DNA from: Aquarana catesbeiana
Lineage: Eukaryota > Chordata > Amphibia > Anura > Ranidae
Direction: 5' to 3'
DNA: 64,000 nt
Assembly (NCBI RefSeq): GCF_042186555.1
Contig: NC_133331.1
Span: 2,095,395 to 2,159,394, forward strand
The translations under genes and the position numbers were made by a program. The notes below the pieces were generated by a model. The model had not been told where the DNA came from. It did not search any database and was given only the letters and a program-made list of their open reading frames with translations. This document shows, piece after piece, positions 1 through 11,988 of the stretch (the first letter of the stretch is position 1; each line of letters opens with the position of its first letter).

Positions 1-25
1 GGCCCTGTAAGGGGGCCAGCAACAA

Positions 26-1712
26 ATGTGTCCACAGGCAAAGGTGGACGTGGTGGTCAGTCCTCGGGCAGGGCATCATTTCCGCTGTTTAGTGAGTTTG
101 CCCGTGCTATCCAGCCACAGCATGCAGAGGAGATGGTGGACTGGCTTACTAACTGTCACACAAGCAGAGACAAGTGTGCAGTCCCCTGCAGTTGCCAGAG
201 TGGATAAACCTGCCTCCTTGTCCACATCTATTCCTGCCATAGCCCCAACATCAGCCATTGAGGAGTCAGCTGAGTTATTTGACCACAGCGCCAGCCACTT
301 GCTCCTTTATGATGCCCAGCCATTACTGTATTCAGGTGTTGGTTCTGAGGTTGAGGATGACAGGAACATGAGCCTAGAGAGAGGGAGGAACACTGGTAGA
401 CAAATTGGCATTCATGTTTCCCAAGCCGCAGGGTATTGCCAAATTGTCTCACTCGATAAGCTCTGCAGGCTACAGTGTGCTCGGTTGGCTGAAATTCAGC
501 AGGAATTCCACCTGCCCATAAACCACCTAATTTGTGACATGCCCACCAGGTGGAACTCAACTTTGGGAATGCTGCAGCGGCTATACATGCAGCAGATGGC
601 CGTCTACAAGTACTTGTGTCAGTATGGCAAGACGACAGGCTCAGGCCGCCTCGGCTTTTTTTCCCCACGCCAATGGCTGATCATTAGGGTGCATGCACTG
701 TATTGTCACCATTTGAGGAGGCCACAAGTATGGTGAACCGTGACAGTGCATGCATCAGTGACACAATCCCTGTTTTGTTCCTGCTGGAGCAGACTTTGCG
801 TGGCATTATGGACAGGGCACTGGAGGCAGAGCAGCAGGAGGAGGAAGAGGAGGACGAGGAGGAAGAGGAGGACTTCCTTTCCTCTCAAGGCCCACTTTAT
901 CTAGACACCATCATTCCTATGTCACAGAAAACACAGGATGAGAGAGGGGAGGAGGATGAGGAGGATTCTGGCACTTTCATAGGCTTTGAAGAAGAGGAAG
1001 ACGTGTCAATATGTAAGCGATGGCTTTCCAACCCCAGGACCCTTGGGAGTAGTACATGGCTGGGAGGAGGAAGTTCCAGATGCTGTCATACTGAGTGACC
1101 AGAGGAGTCTGCTTCTCAAGCCTCTGTAAATTTGAGGCGCATGGGAAACCTCATGCTTCAAAGCCTGCGAAAGGACCCAAGAGTACGTGGCATAAAGGAG
1201 AAGGATGATTACTGGTTGGCAACCCTCATTGACCACCGTTATAAAGGGAAGGTCTCAGAACTCATCCTGTCCCCACAGAGAGTGCAGAAGATAAAATCTC
1301 TTGAGGACACATTAAAGAGGATTTTATTGAATGTTTTTCCTGACTCCAGTAGGTTACAGTGTGGTGGAAAAGTTTGTTTTGAGTCTTCTGTTGGTCAAGA
1401 GAGGAGCTTGGAGAAGGTGTCCGCCTAAGTGAGGCATTTTGGAATTCTTTTAGTCCTCACCGCCCAGGGCTGTCAGCTTCCACATCCCATCGGCAGCGTC
1501 TGGATCACATGGTGGACGATTACCTTGGGGGGGGGCAAAACAGAGATGGAGAGCTATCCAGCTGATGATCCACTGACTTACTGGGTCATGAGAATAGACC
1601 ACTGGCCAGAACTTGCCCAGTATGCTATTGAGTTGTTGGACTGCCTTGCATCCAGCATGCTTTCAGAGCGGGCATTCAGTGCTGCAGGATCTTTCGTTAC
1701 TGATCATTGAAC
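26..1712 (+). pseudogene. hAT transposase remnant (ZBED-like)
   Basis: The frames are broken by several shifts and stops, but two family hallmarks are clear. DMPTRWNST (about 535-562) matches the conserved D-x-x-TRWNS block of hAT transposases. The C-terminal SERAFSAAG (about 1663-1692) matches the hAT dimerisation motif. Between them is an acidic stretch (about 832-885) and a block resembling the central helical region. No N-terminal BED zinc finger is visible, so it either lies upstream of the window or is lost. The enzyme would have cut and joined DNA at the TAGGG-type ends. In this state it cannot make a full protein. An intact domesticated ZBED gene is unlikely because the frame is interrupted repeatedly. 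Confidence 0.8.
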
Positions 1713-2154
1713 GAGTCTGTCCACAGACTCTGTGGACCGTTTGACTTTTATAAAAATGAATCAGTCCTGGATTACCAGCTATGAAGCCCCTAATGCCAAT
1801 GTCACTGATTAAGTCTTTTTGGGATGTGGAATCTCTGCAGGACTTCGAGGCTGCCTAGCTTTGAGGGTGTTCAATCATTTCATCTGGAAGAATGTTTTTG
1901 GTATAGGTTTCATGGGCACAAGTAACACCCAAAGATCAATTTTTCTGCACCTGTTTGACAGGTAAATATCATTGCAATGTTTTACAGCAAGGCCAATTCT
2001 TGCTTTAATCAAGATTACCTCTATATGGTTATGGTGGGAAGGCGCCACCGACACCCAAAGACCAATTTTTACGCACCCGTTCCTTCTATCCAAAGTCAAA
2101 GTGACACCAGAATGTATCCAAAAATCGAATCTTGTTCCCAGTGCACTACATTGT

Positions 2155-2430
2155 GGCCTCATCATACACACTTCTGGCTCCTCATCATACACACTTCTGG
2201 CTCCTCATCATACACACTGGCTCCTCATTATACACACTGGCTCCCCAGCTGTTGCTGAGCAAAATAAAGGCAGCTTGCAGGGAAAATGACATTTTGTGCC
2301 TTTGATAAATGCAATTATTGCTGCAGCAGATTCTAGACATGGTACAGATCTGCCACTTTACAGGTAGACTAAGGGGACCCCCCAGGCACTATATTTGGGG
2401 GACCCCCCAGGCACTATATTGGAAGGAATT
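2155..2430 (+). repeat. Short tandem duplications in the hAT 3' region
   Basis: A roughly 24-bp unit containing CTCATCATACACACTTCTGG is repeated from about 2158 to 2245 with decay. A second unit containing GACCCCCCAGGCACTATATT occurs twice in a row at about 2375-2421. Both lie between the transposase remnant and the terminal repeat. Nothing suggests a function. Confidence 0.7.
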
Positions 2431-2717
2431 TTTCATTTTTATGCTTTCACTTTAAAAATCAAAAAATCACTGCTCACTTAAAAATGACGTTTTTCACAAA
2501 CTTTTCTTGATACATGTCCCCCCAGGGCAGGACCCGGACCCCTATAACCATTGTATGCCCAATTACTTGCATATAAGCCTTCAAAATGGGCACTTTTTAA
2601 TTTCTGACGTTCGGGTCCCATTGACTTTAATGGGGTTCGTTATTCGGGTCCGAACTTTTGCAGTGTTCGAAAGTTCTGGTGCGAGGCGAACACAGGGGTC
2701 CGTTCGGCCCATCCCTA

Positions 2718-4063
2718 CCCAGGACAGGATCCGATCTACCTCTCTTGCCACAACAAGATTTCTGGTTCCTTCCTGATGCCTAATGTATGACACCGCCATT
2801 GCATTGTCTTACTGAATGTAAATCAGATGACCCTCCAGTAAGATGGTCCAAAGCTTAAGAGAAAACCGAACTACCTGAAGCTCCACGATGCTGATCAGGA
2901 GATGAGACTTCAGCGATCCCCTACACCCTCCCCAGCCCAACAGACTGGGGTCCGTCATGAAGATCCTCTACACGATGGGAAGGAGGGACTTCCCAACTTC
3001 AGAGCCCCCAGGTCAGGGACAACCTGGTCTTTGGTGATTGAAAAATGTGTCTGCCTGAGACCAGATCGAATCATCATGGTAGAATGTTGTGTTGTCGAGG
3101 TCTGGAGTAAAACTGGGCAAAAGAGACTTCCTGAAAAGAGGCGTCCATCAAACCTAGGTATCGCCTGCAAAAAATAGGGTTTTGCACGGAATGATGTCCA
3201 CAGAAGCCAGAAAGTCTCCCTAGGGAAGGGAGTTGATGACAGAATTGGTAGATCCCATGTGGAACATTTGGACTCAAATGAAGACATGCAGAACTTTGAG
3301 ATCCAAAATTAACAAAATTCCCTCTTTAGGCTTAGAAAAGGTAAGCAGATTAAAAGCACTGGAACCATTTTGTCACAACGACTGATGCAATGGCCAATTG
3401 ATCCAGAAGAACTGAGAGGGCTTGATGGAAATCTGTTAGTTTGTGATGCAGTAAGGTTGGAGGTAAGAAGGAGGGAGGGACCCTCCAGGAGGGAGGCACA
3501 ATCCAGTTTATAGCCCTGAGATATCACTTCCTGCACCCAAGCATCACAAATGTAAGCCGTCCCAACATCTGCAAAGGCCAACACCCCCCCCCCACCACCA
3601 CCACCACCATAGAGAGTGGGGGCGCACCTTGGTGCCGAGGAAGGCCTGTCTGAGGATTTCACAGACTCAGACTCCGAGTAACAGACCTTGCAGGTGGACA
3701 GGGAGCCAAGCTTAAGGGGGGCTGAGGGATGTTGAGATTGCAGAAGTGTAGAAGTGAAAGGAATGTTTCTCAACAGATAAGGATGGAGAGGAGTTTGCAG
3801 CCTGTTCCTTGGGGAAGATGGGTGTTCTTGCCACCAGCAGCATCCTTGAAGATCCTTGTCACAGAGGTTCCTCAATCCGGTACTTTATCCTACTTCATAT
3901 GAGATGACATGAGACACAAGCGAGAAATGACACAAGAGGCCTCTAGCAAACCGTCACAGCTGAAATGTAATGCTACAGCCATTTGTTCCACGCATTCTAT
4001 AAGCGAGCGATCAACCTCGGCAGCGGTTAAATCTCTTTCTGGGGATTTTGATTAGTCAGACAT
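2718..4063 (-). pseudogene. DIRS-like retrotransposon pol remnant (RT, RNase H)
   Basis: Read on the minus strand, 2975-2718 encodes an RNase H domain: FMTDPSLLGWGG (catalytic Asp), then a VELQVVRFSLKLW block, then DNAMAVSYIRHQEGTRN, with one in-frame stop just before DNA. The RTKNxGGTRS-like layout is typical of DIRS elements. Upstream, 3287-2990 holds degraded reverse-transcriptase fragments in mixed frames. The segment 3875-3310 includes ICDAWVQEVISQGYKLDC, like the DIRS linker before the RT. A possible gag start is the ATG at 4063, with an early stop three codons later. The poly-Gly run (about 3612-3585) comes from a C-rich microsatellite. The tyrosine recombinase would lie downstream but is cut off by the hAT at 2717. 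A Gypsy-type origin is less likely. Confidence 0.7.
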
Positions 4064-4103
4064 GGTTTGACAAAGTAGGAGCTTTCAACTGTTTATCGGT
4101 TGA

Positions 4104-4195
4104 ACCCTTTCATGCCTAAGCCTATTTCTGACATTTGTTGCTTACAAGTTAAAATCCGTATTTTTTTGCTAGCAAATTACTTAGAACCCCCAAAC

Positions 4196-4253
<58 letters not shown>

Positions 4254-5360
4254 CAGAGACCCTAGAGAATAAAATGGCGATTGTTGCAATATTGGCAGTG
4301 AGGAGGCCGGAATTGTAGATTTTGAGGGCTGATTTGTATTGGTTGAAGTCTTTGAGAGACTTAGTCTTATGCCACAGACGCTCAAGTGTCGCACTGTATT
4401 TGCGCGGCGGTCTTTCAAACGCATTTTTTTTTTAGGAAAAAAGACACTTTCATTAATTAAAAAAAAAATTAAACAGTGAAGTTAGCCCAATTTTTTTGTA
4501 TAATGTGAAAGATGATGTTACACCGAGTAAATAGATACCTAACATGTCACTCTTTGAAATTGCGCACACTCGTGGAATGGTGACAAACTACGGTACCTAA
4601 AAATCTCCATAGGTGGCACATTAAAAAAAAAAGAAAATGGTTACCAGGTTTGAGTTAGAGGAGGTCTAGTACTAGAATTATTGCTCTTGCGCTGAGGATC
4701 ACGGCGATACCTCACATGTGTGATTTGAACACCGTTTACATATTCGGGCGTGACTTACGTGTGCATTTTCTTTGCTGCGCGAGCTCGTGGAGACGGGGGC
4801 GCTTTAAAAAAAAAAAAATTTTCTCATTTGTTTTTTTTTTTTACATTGTCACTTTTGAAAAAAAAAATTTGATCACTTTTATTTATGTCACAAGGAATGT
4901 ACTCTTTATGGAGGGAACGGGGGTCCCCAAATCCCTCCTTTGCACTTCAAAGTATTCAGATTGCCAAAAACTGCGATTCTGAATACTGTTATTTTTTTTT
5001 CTTAAACTGCGCCATTGGCAGCCGAATAAACCGGAAGTGACGTCGCTTCTGTGTTTGCACATAGGAGACTGGAATGAAGCCGTTTCCTTCCAGTCTCATT
5101 CTAGCCGGCGGATTGCGCATCGGGTCTCCCGGTGGGATGGGAGGCCCGGGTACAGCGGTGAAAGGCGGTGGGAGACGTCCCCTCCCGCTCTTTCCAGGAT
5201 AACATCCAATCGGCTTTTAGCCGCATCGGTTGTTATCCCTGAAGGGTCGATCGCCCGCTCTAAAAAACGGTACCGGGGTGATGCCTGCAGCTGCCTATCA
5301 CCCCGGTATAACCCCTTAAAGCCAAGGCCGCATATGTGCGTACGGTCGGTGGGAAGGGGT
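4104..5360. mobile_element. Non-autonomous TTAA-type element
   Basis: The left end GAACCCTTTCATGCC and right end GGGAAGGGGTTAA are inverted-complementary, and the flank fits a TTAA target. It has no coding capacity. The interior has poly-T/poly-A tracts and CpG-rich right-hand sequence. It resembles in style the elements at 49545-50525 and 55395-56350, but I cannot align them precisely. Superfamily (piggyBac or Kolobok-like) is inference from TTAA only. Confidence 0.5.
4199..4250. repeat. (TA)n microsatellite
   Basis: About 26 uninterrupted AT dinucleotides inside the non-autonomous element. Confidence 0.97.
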
Positions 5361-5804
5361 TAAAGACAATCGCCTCCTCTACCTGAATGGGAAGCACCCT
5401 GTTAAAGCTGAACACTCCACACTGGGAATAGAACACTTTTGCACAAAATCCTCTCTAAACAGATAAAAGGTAATAATATACGTTAAGGGAGAGCAAACAG
5501 CTTGTCAGGATGTTTCCAATCTCTACAGAGAAACAGTTGGAAATGAGGGTGCAAAGGGAAAGTCTTCACAGCCTTAGGAATTTTAAAATGACCCAAGTCT
5601 GGAAACGGCACTGTTAGAAGCAATAGACTGATCTGCTAGTTTTAGAGTGTTGCACACAATGTCAATAGGAGCTGAAATGGTCCCCTTTAAATTGGGAGTC
5701 TTCGCAGTAGACTGGCTCCTCAGGAGCAAGCTCATCAGTCAAGGACTGGGATGAATCAATCTGATAGCTTGGAAGGTACTAAAGTCTGCTACACACTAAC
5801 AGAT
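5361..5804. other. No feature recognised
   Basis: About 440 bp of AT-rich sequence. I see no coding pattern, splice-site pair or terminal repeat. Confidence 0.5.
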
Positions 5805-6428
5805 TTTTTTTTTTGTCACCTTCCCCCTGGACACTGTTCCCTCAAATACTACGGTCACCCTCTGACCCCATCCTACACTCTCTAACCCACATCTTCAATC
5901 TCTCCCTCTCTTCTGGCATCTTCCCCAATGCTCTAAAACATGGAATGTTCACCCCCATACTTAAAAATCCATCCTTGGACCCTACCAACCTTCACAATCT
6001 ACGCCCTATCTCCTTGCTCCCCTTTTCCTCTAAACACCTTGAACGTCCTCCTTCAGTCTGGATTTCGCCCTCAACACTCCACAGAAACTGCCCTTTTAAA
6101 ACTTACAAATCACTTACTAACAGCAAAAAGCAATGGACACTATTCTGTACTCCTACTTCTGGACCTTTCGGCTGCCTTTGATACAGTTGACCACCCCCTC
6201 CTCCTCAAAAAACTTTACTTCTTTGGTCTCTGTGACTGTGCTCTTCAGTGGTTCTCATCCTACCTATCCCAACGCACCTTCAGTGTCACTTCCAATTCTA
6301 CTTCCTCCACTCCTCTTCCCTTCTCTGTCGGGGTCCCCCAAGGTTCTGTTCTTGGACCTCTTTTATTTTCAATCTACACCTCTTCCCTGGGTCAGCTGAT
6401 AGCCTCTCACGGCTTTCAATATCATTTC

Positions 6429-6620
6429 TACGACATCCAAATCTATCTCTCCACCCCTCAACTCACTCCATCAGTCTCCTCCTCCTCCCAAATCTATCTC
6501 TCCACCCCTCAACTCACTCCATCAGTCTCCTCCTCCTCCCAAATCTATCTCTCCACCCCTCAACTCACTCCATCAGTCTCCTCCTCCTCCCAAATCTATC
6601 TCTCCACCCCTCAACTCCAT
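6429..6620 (+). repeat. 52-bp tandem repeat inside LINE, about 4 copies
   Basis: A unit containing CAAATCTATCTCTCCACCCC and CATCAGTCTCCTCCTCCTCC is repeated about four times starting at the RT motif C region. The unit derives from the LINE coding sequence itself. The last copy is shortened. Confidence 0.9.
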
Positions 6621-6997
6621 CAGTCTCCTCACCCATCACTAACTTACTAACCGACATATCTGTATGGATGTCACACCACTTCCTCAAACTCAACTTGTCC
6701 AGAACTGAGCTCATATTTCCTTTCCCACGTGCCTCTTCCCCTGATCTCTCTGTCAAGAGCAATGGCACAACCATCCACCCTTCCCCCACATGTCCGGGTG
6801 CGAGGTATTCTCCTGGACTCTGAACTCTCCTTTTGGCCCCACATCCAATCACTTTCCAAATCCTGCCGACTCAACCTCCGCAACATCTCTAAAATACGCC
6901 CCTTCCTAACCAACGAAACCACAAAGCTCCTGATTCACTCTCCTGGTTATCTCTCGCCTTGACTACTGCCACTCACTCCTCATTGGCTTACCTTTAA

Positions 6998-7623
6998 AGC
7001 GGAGCTCCACCCATATTTTCATCTTTGCTTTAATCACTACAATCCCGCAAACATCATTTGGCGTTTTTTTGTTTACCTTGTTGCTAGGGTGTCTTCTATT
7101 TTCTTCCACTTTCTGCACTGCGGCGAGGTACGTCATATCCTGCGGCGCCACTGCTCCTGGGAGATGTGTGTCATCATTCCTAGGAGTCTGTGGGCATCGC
7201 CGCCTGTTGGCATCACATTATTTCCAAATAACGACGTGATGCAAGGCGGATCTAAGCGCCATTTTTGGAAAGTTACTTCAGTCTATTGTCTAGACTCTAG
7301 CTGCTTACATTTGGTTGTCATAACAGGATCTGCCTACAACTACACCGTTGTCATGGCAACCAGAGACGCAATCATGTGCCGTGTCTTATGCGCATGCGCG
7401 AGATCCGGAGGTGCATGCTGGGTAACCAGCAGCACCGATTCCTGGAAAATAAAACACTTGTGGGCTTCACATGCCAACAACTAAGATGGGAGCGCGCTGC
7501 AGGCAGAATATAAAGGTTCGTTTAAACAAAAAAAAATGCTATAATACAGCGTCCTGCCATATACTGAGCATTTGTAACATTGGGTTAGATGAACATCTAA
7601 GGTGTCTTAGAAAAAACTCTGCT
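6998..7623. mobile_element. TTAA-flanked MITE in LINE (AGCGGAG family)
   Basis: The ends AGCGGAGCTCCACCC and GAACTCTGCT are inverted-complementary. The element is bracketed by TTAA at 6994-6997 and 7624-7627. Removing it restores the LINE frame (cattggcttacc to ttaaataggc). A better preserved relative lies at 54152-54712, and a related right end at about 16789-16808. Confidence 0.85.
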
Positions 7624-7779
7624 TTAAATAGGCTCCTCCCCCTTCAGTCCATCATGAAGGCTGCTGCCAGACTCATCCACCTTACAAACCGCCCAGCGTC
7701 TGCTACCCCTCTCTGCCAATCCCTCCACTGGCTTCCACTCACCCAACAAATTAAATTCAAAACACTAACAATAATTTAC

Positions 7780-8190
7780 TGTCAGGGCTGGGCTCAGCCC
7801 TTCCTTCTCTGAGCTGGCCGCTCAGCTGTCGGCTAATTGCCAGCTCCCATCTCTCTCCACAGTTACTCAGCTGTTGATGATATCCTGCTCATCAGTCCTG
7901 CCTACTTAAGACGTCCAGTCCAGAGGTTCTCTGCCTTCGTCTTGGTCAACATCACAGAAACTATCTCCTGCGATCCTGTTCAAGACTTGCTTTGCGGACA
8001 TCCCTTCTGACTCCAGATCCTGCTTGCTGTTCCACTACATTGATCCCTGACTTCTGGCTTGGCTGACTATCCGTTCTGGTTACTGAACTTTGGCTATGTT
8101 TTGACTACGTTTGTTCTTTTTACTTTTATTATTAAACAAGTGTGATGTAACTGTACTTCTGTCTCGGGCTGATTGCATGGTTTCTGGCAC
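7780..8190 (+). mobile_element. Solo LTR-like insertion in LINE
   Basis: Starts TGTCAGGG and ends CTGGCA(C). It is flanked by TTAC at 7776-7779 and 8191-8194. Its removal joins the two LINE pieces exactly at the TIIY / YKAIH codons. The 411-bp length, TG...CA ends and internal CTTAAG/TATA-like region fit a solo LTR. The family (Gypsy-like) is inference. Confidence 0.7.
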
Positions 8191-8539
8191 TTACAAAGCC
8201 ATCCACACCTCTGCCCCCAGCTACATCACTAACCTAGTATCTAAATACCAACCAAATTGTCCTCTCCGTTCCTCCCAAGACCTTCTGCTCTCCAGCTCCC
8301 TCGTCACCTAATCCAATACTCGCCTCCGGGACTTCTCCCAAGCCTCTAATATCCTTTAGAATTCCCTACACCAATCTGTCCTATTATCTCCAATTTTATC
8401 CACTTTAAGGCGATCCCTGAAAACTTTTCTCTTAACGAGCCGGGCCCTCTGATTCCTATCGTATTGAATTATATGGTAAGGTCTGCGCAAACTGTTGGTG
8501 CTATATAAATCCTGTATAATAATAATAATAATATATTTG

Positions 8540-9119
8540 TGATATGGGAGGTTGATCTGTGAATGGTGTGTTCGCCCACGTTTGGTTCCATCCTGGAGGG
8601 CGTGGAGATCTTCATGTGGGATACACGGATGAATCCTGTCATATGTGATTGGAAATCACATCAGTTCTGTTGACTCATTACATATGGTACATGGATCCAC
8701 ATTTTCTGGTATCTGCGCTCGCCCTACTTTTGGTGGTGGATCACTGAATTGAATTGGAAGTCATGGAGTGATTGTTTATCGATACTCCCCTACTACCACT
8801 TACACCGACTTGCAATCTTGGGGGGGTACTATGGTGACCCCCATAATATAGATCTTCACTTTCCAAGATTTTAAGACTTAGAATTAAAATGCTAATTCCT
8901 TTCACTTTGGCACTGAATATCAACATTTTAAATGTAATGATTATCTTCACTATTACACATTTATACAGCGTTTTATGTTAGCGCAGCACTGGTTTTTCTA
9001 TATGTTTTACATAATTACTTCAGGATATATTTCTTCACGGTCAGATCAGTGAGGGTTTATTTTAAACGTATTTACTTCTGTTAAAAATATGTAAATATTT
9101 AAATGTCCACATCTTGTCC
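8540..9119. other. No feature recognised
   Basis: AT-rich sequence after the LINE tail with no coding signal and no obvious terminal repeats. Confidence 0.45.
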
Positions 9120-9159
9120 ATAGTTACAATTTAAAGCATACACTTTAAATTGTAACTAT
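9120..9159. repeat. 17-bp perfect inverted repeat (hairpin)
   Basis: TAGTTACAATTTAAAG at 9121-9136 faces CTTTAAATTGTAACTA at 9143-9158, with one more pair outside and a 6-nt loop. The right arm begins a sequence family also seen at 21575-21965. This is probably the edge of a MITE that the Tc1 at 9370 later interrupted. Confidence 0.85.
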
Positions 9160-9399
9160 AGACATAGCCAAAACTTTTTTTTTTTCTTTTTGAAAAGAAT
9201 AGGAAAAAAAATTAGGTTTATTTTGCTGCTTTTTTACCCGCTGAAGATTCTATTTGACCATTGTCACCAAGACAGAAAGTCAGGGGAAATCCAAAATCGT
9301 ACACTTTTTATGAGAACGGGATTAGCGAGGAAGTCTTCCAATGAGGACAACTGTCTAAAGCTGGTTATACAGAGGGGAAAATATTTATTTGATCCCCCA

Positions 9400-11036
9400 A
9401 GCAAAACATGACTTAGTAGTTGGTGGAGAAACCCTTGTTGGTGATCACAGAGGTCAGACGTTTCTTGTAGGTGGTGATCAGGTTTGCACACATCTCAGGA
9501 GGGATTTTGAGCCACTCTTCTTTACAGATCTTCTCTAAATCCTTAAGGATTCTTGGCTGTCTCTTGGCAACTCGAAATTTCAGCTCCTCCATAAATTTTC
9601 TATAGGATTAAGGTCTGGAGACTGGATAGGCCACTCCATGACCTTAATGTGCTTCTTCTTGAGCCCCTCCTTTGTTGCCTTGGCGGTATGTTTTGGGTCA
9701 TTGTCATGCTGGAAGACTCATCCATGACCCATCTTCAGTGTTCTGGATGAGGGAAGAAGGTTCTCCTCCAAGATCTTACAATACATGGCCCCGTCCATTG
9801 GACCCTACAGGCGGCAAAGTCGGCCTGAACCTTTATCAGAGAAACAGCCCCAAATCATCATGTTTCCACCTCCGTGTGTGACTGTAGGGATGATGTGTGA
9901 CTGTAGGGATGGTGTGTGACTGTAGGGATGGTGTGCGACTGTAGGGATGGTGTGCGACTGTAGGGATGGTGTGCGACTGTAGGGATGATGTGCGACTGTA
10001 GGGATGATGTGCGACTGTAGGGATGGTGTGCGACTGTAGGGATGATGTGACTGTAGGGATGATGTGTGACTGTAGGGATGATGTGCGACTGTAGGGATGA
10101 TGTGCGACTGTAGGGATGGTGTGCGACTGTAGGGATAATGTGCGACTGTAGGGATGGGGTGCGACTGTAGGGATGATGTGTGACTGTAGGGATGGTGTGT
10201 GACTGTAGGGATGGTGTGTGACTGTAGGGATGGTGTGTGACTGTAGGGATGATGTGTGACTGTAGGGATGGGGTGTGACTGTAGGAATGATGTGTGACTG
10301 TGGGGATGATGTGACTGTGGGGATGATGTGTGACTGTAGGGATGATGTGTGACTGTAGGGATGATGTGTGACCGTAGGGATGATGTGTGACTGTAGGGAT
10401 GGTGTGTGACTGTAGGGATGATGTGTGACCGTAGGGATGGTGTGTGACTGTAGGGATGATGTGTGACTGTAGGGATGATGTGACTGTAGGGATGGTGTTC
10501 TTAGGGTCATACTCAGCATTTTTCTTCCTCCAAACACAGCAAGTCGAGTTAATGCCAAAGAGCTGAATTTTGGTCTCATCTGACCACAGAACTTTCTCCC
10601 AATCCTTCTCTGAATCATTTAGATGTTGATTGGTAGACTTCAGACGTTCCTCTACATGTGTCTTCCTGAGGAGGAGGACCTTGCGGGCGCTGCAGGATTT
10701 CAATCCATGGCGGTGTATTGTGTTACCAATGGTTTGTTTGGTGACTGAGGTCCCAACTGCCTTGAGATCCTTCACAAGCTCCTCCCGTGTAGTTCTGGGC
10801 TGATCCCTCACTTTTCTCATGACCATCCTCACCCCATGAGGAGAAATCTTCCATGGAGCTCCAGACTGAGGACGATTGATGGTTATTTTGTATTTCTTCC
10901 ATTTGTGAATAATCACTCCAACAGTTGTCTTCTTCTCACCAATCTTCTTGCTGATGGTCTTGTAGCCCATTCCAGCCTTGTGCAGGTCTACAATCTTCTC
11001 CCCGACGTCCTCTGACAGATCTTTGGTCTTCCCCAT
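9400..11036 (-). pseudogene. Tc1 transposase disrupted by a minisatellite
   Basis: The N-terminal half is open from the ATG at 11036. It has a paired-like helix-turn-helix (GMGYKTISKKIG, then TTVGVIIHKWKKY), a second HTH, and the first catalytic Asp in KVLWSDETKIQLFG. After DPKNTIPTV (about 10485) the frame runs into about 32 copies of a 19-bp unit. The normal continuation GGGNMM-WGCFS reappears at about 9870-9835. The other two catalytic positions survive out of frame: QHDNDPKHT (about 9720-9690) and SPDLNPIE (about 9625-9605). So D, D and E are all recognisable, but the protein is dead. The array unit is a duplicate of the codons for the IPTVTH region. Confidence 0.88.
9882..10498 (-). repeat. 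19-bp minisatellite within transposase core, about 32 copies
   Basis: The plus-strand unit is GACTGTAGGGATGATGTGT, with point variants (GGTGT, GCGACT). As 19 is not a multiple of 3, three units encode a 19-residue period and all frames remain open. The reading frame it shows is a by-product, not a protein. Confidence 0.96.
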
Positions 11037-11168
11037 GATGGTGAGGATTGGATGGAAGAAAGAGATTCTGTGGACAGGTGTCTTTTATACACATAACGAG
11101 TTGTCGTTAGGAGAACCTTCTTACATTGACAGGACTAATCTGTGTACCACATGAGCACCTACTGTAGT

Positions 11169-11988
11169 GTCTGTGTATACTCCATATATACCCCCCATAT
11201 ATACTATATACACTCTATATACTCCATATATACCCCCATATATACTATATACACTCTCTATATACTCCATATATACTATATACACTCTCTATATACTCCA
11301 TATATACCCCCCATATATACTATATACACTCTCTATATACTCCATATATACCCCACATATATACTATATACACTCTCTATATACTCCATATATACTGTAT
11401 ACACTCTCTATATACTCCATATATACCCCCCATATATACTATATACACTCTCTATATACCCCCCATATATACTATATACACTCTCTATATACTCCATATA
11501 TACCCCCCATATATACTATATACACTCTCTATATACTCCATATATACCCCCCATATATACTATATACACTCTCTATATACTCCATATATACTATATACAC
11601 TCTCTATATATACCCCCCATATATACTATATACACTCTCTATATACCCCATATATACTATATACACTCTCTATATACCCCATATATACTATATACACTCT
11701 CTATATACTCCATATATACTATATACACTCTCTATATACTCCATATATACCCCCCATATATACTATATACACTCTCTATATACTCCATATATACTATATA
11801 CACTCTCTATATATACCCCCCATATATACTATATACACTCTCTATATACCCCCCATATATACTATATACACTCTCTATATACTCCATATATACTATATAC
11901 ACTCTCTATATACTCCATATATACTATATACACTCTCTATATACTCCATATATATACTATATACACTCTCTATATACTCCATATATAT
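11169..11988. repeat. AT-rich minisatellite, about 31- and 44-bp units
   Basis: Alternating units built from ATATACTCCATATATACC and ATATATACTATATACACTCTC. It is flanked by an exact 22-bp direct repeat (11146-11167 and 11989-12010) that is single-copy in ordinary Tc1 sequence. The array therefore arose inside the transposon. Confidence 0.95.

Larger units (their letters stand above)
1..2717 (+). mobile_element. hAT transposon, 3' part (5' end outside window)
   Basis: The right end reads GTTCGGCCCATCCCTA, the reverse complement of a TAGGGATGGGC-type hAT terminus, and it stops at 2717. Upstream lies a broken hAT transposase (26-1712) and a long AT-rich 3' segment. The sequence after 2717 is the coding sequence of a DIRS-like element on the other strand, so this hAT probably inserted into it. 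The 8-bp target duplication cannot be checked because the left end lies before base 1. Confidence 0.75.
5805..8535 (+). pseudogene. L2/CR1-like LINE reverse transcriptase remnant
   Basis: A 5'-truncated copy. In order: ILKNPSLDPTNLHNLRPISL (about 5960-6020); FRPQHSTETALLKL (about 6062-6105); DLSAAFDTVDH, RT motif A (about 6162-6195); VGVPQGSVLGPLLF, motif B (about 6328-6370); and FYDIQIYLS, where the YADD catalytic pair has decayed (about 6425). The C-terminal RNA-binding-like part resumes after a MITE (7624-7779, AAARLIHLT and SLHWLP) and again after an LTR (8191-8410, YKAIHTSAPSY). The 3' tail is a TAATAA run ending near 8535, typical of this clade. The enzyme would copy its RNA at a nicked target. 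This copy is dead: frames shift near 5940, 6640 and 6960 and YADD is lost. Confidence 0.88.

Noticed and set aside
3309..3875. Unknown 188-residue secreted-like protein with poly-Gly
   Set aside because: Part of the degraded DIRS-like coding region on the minus strand; the Gly run is a microsatellite.
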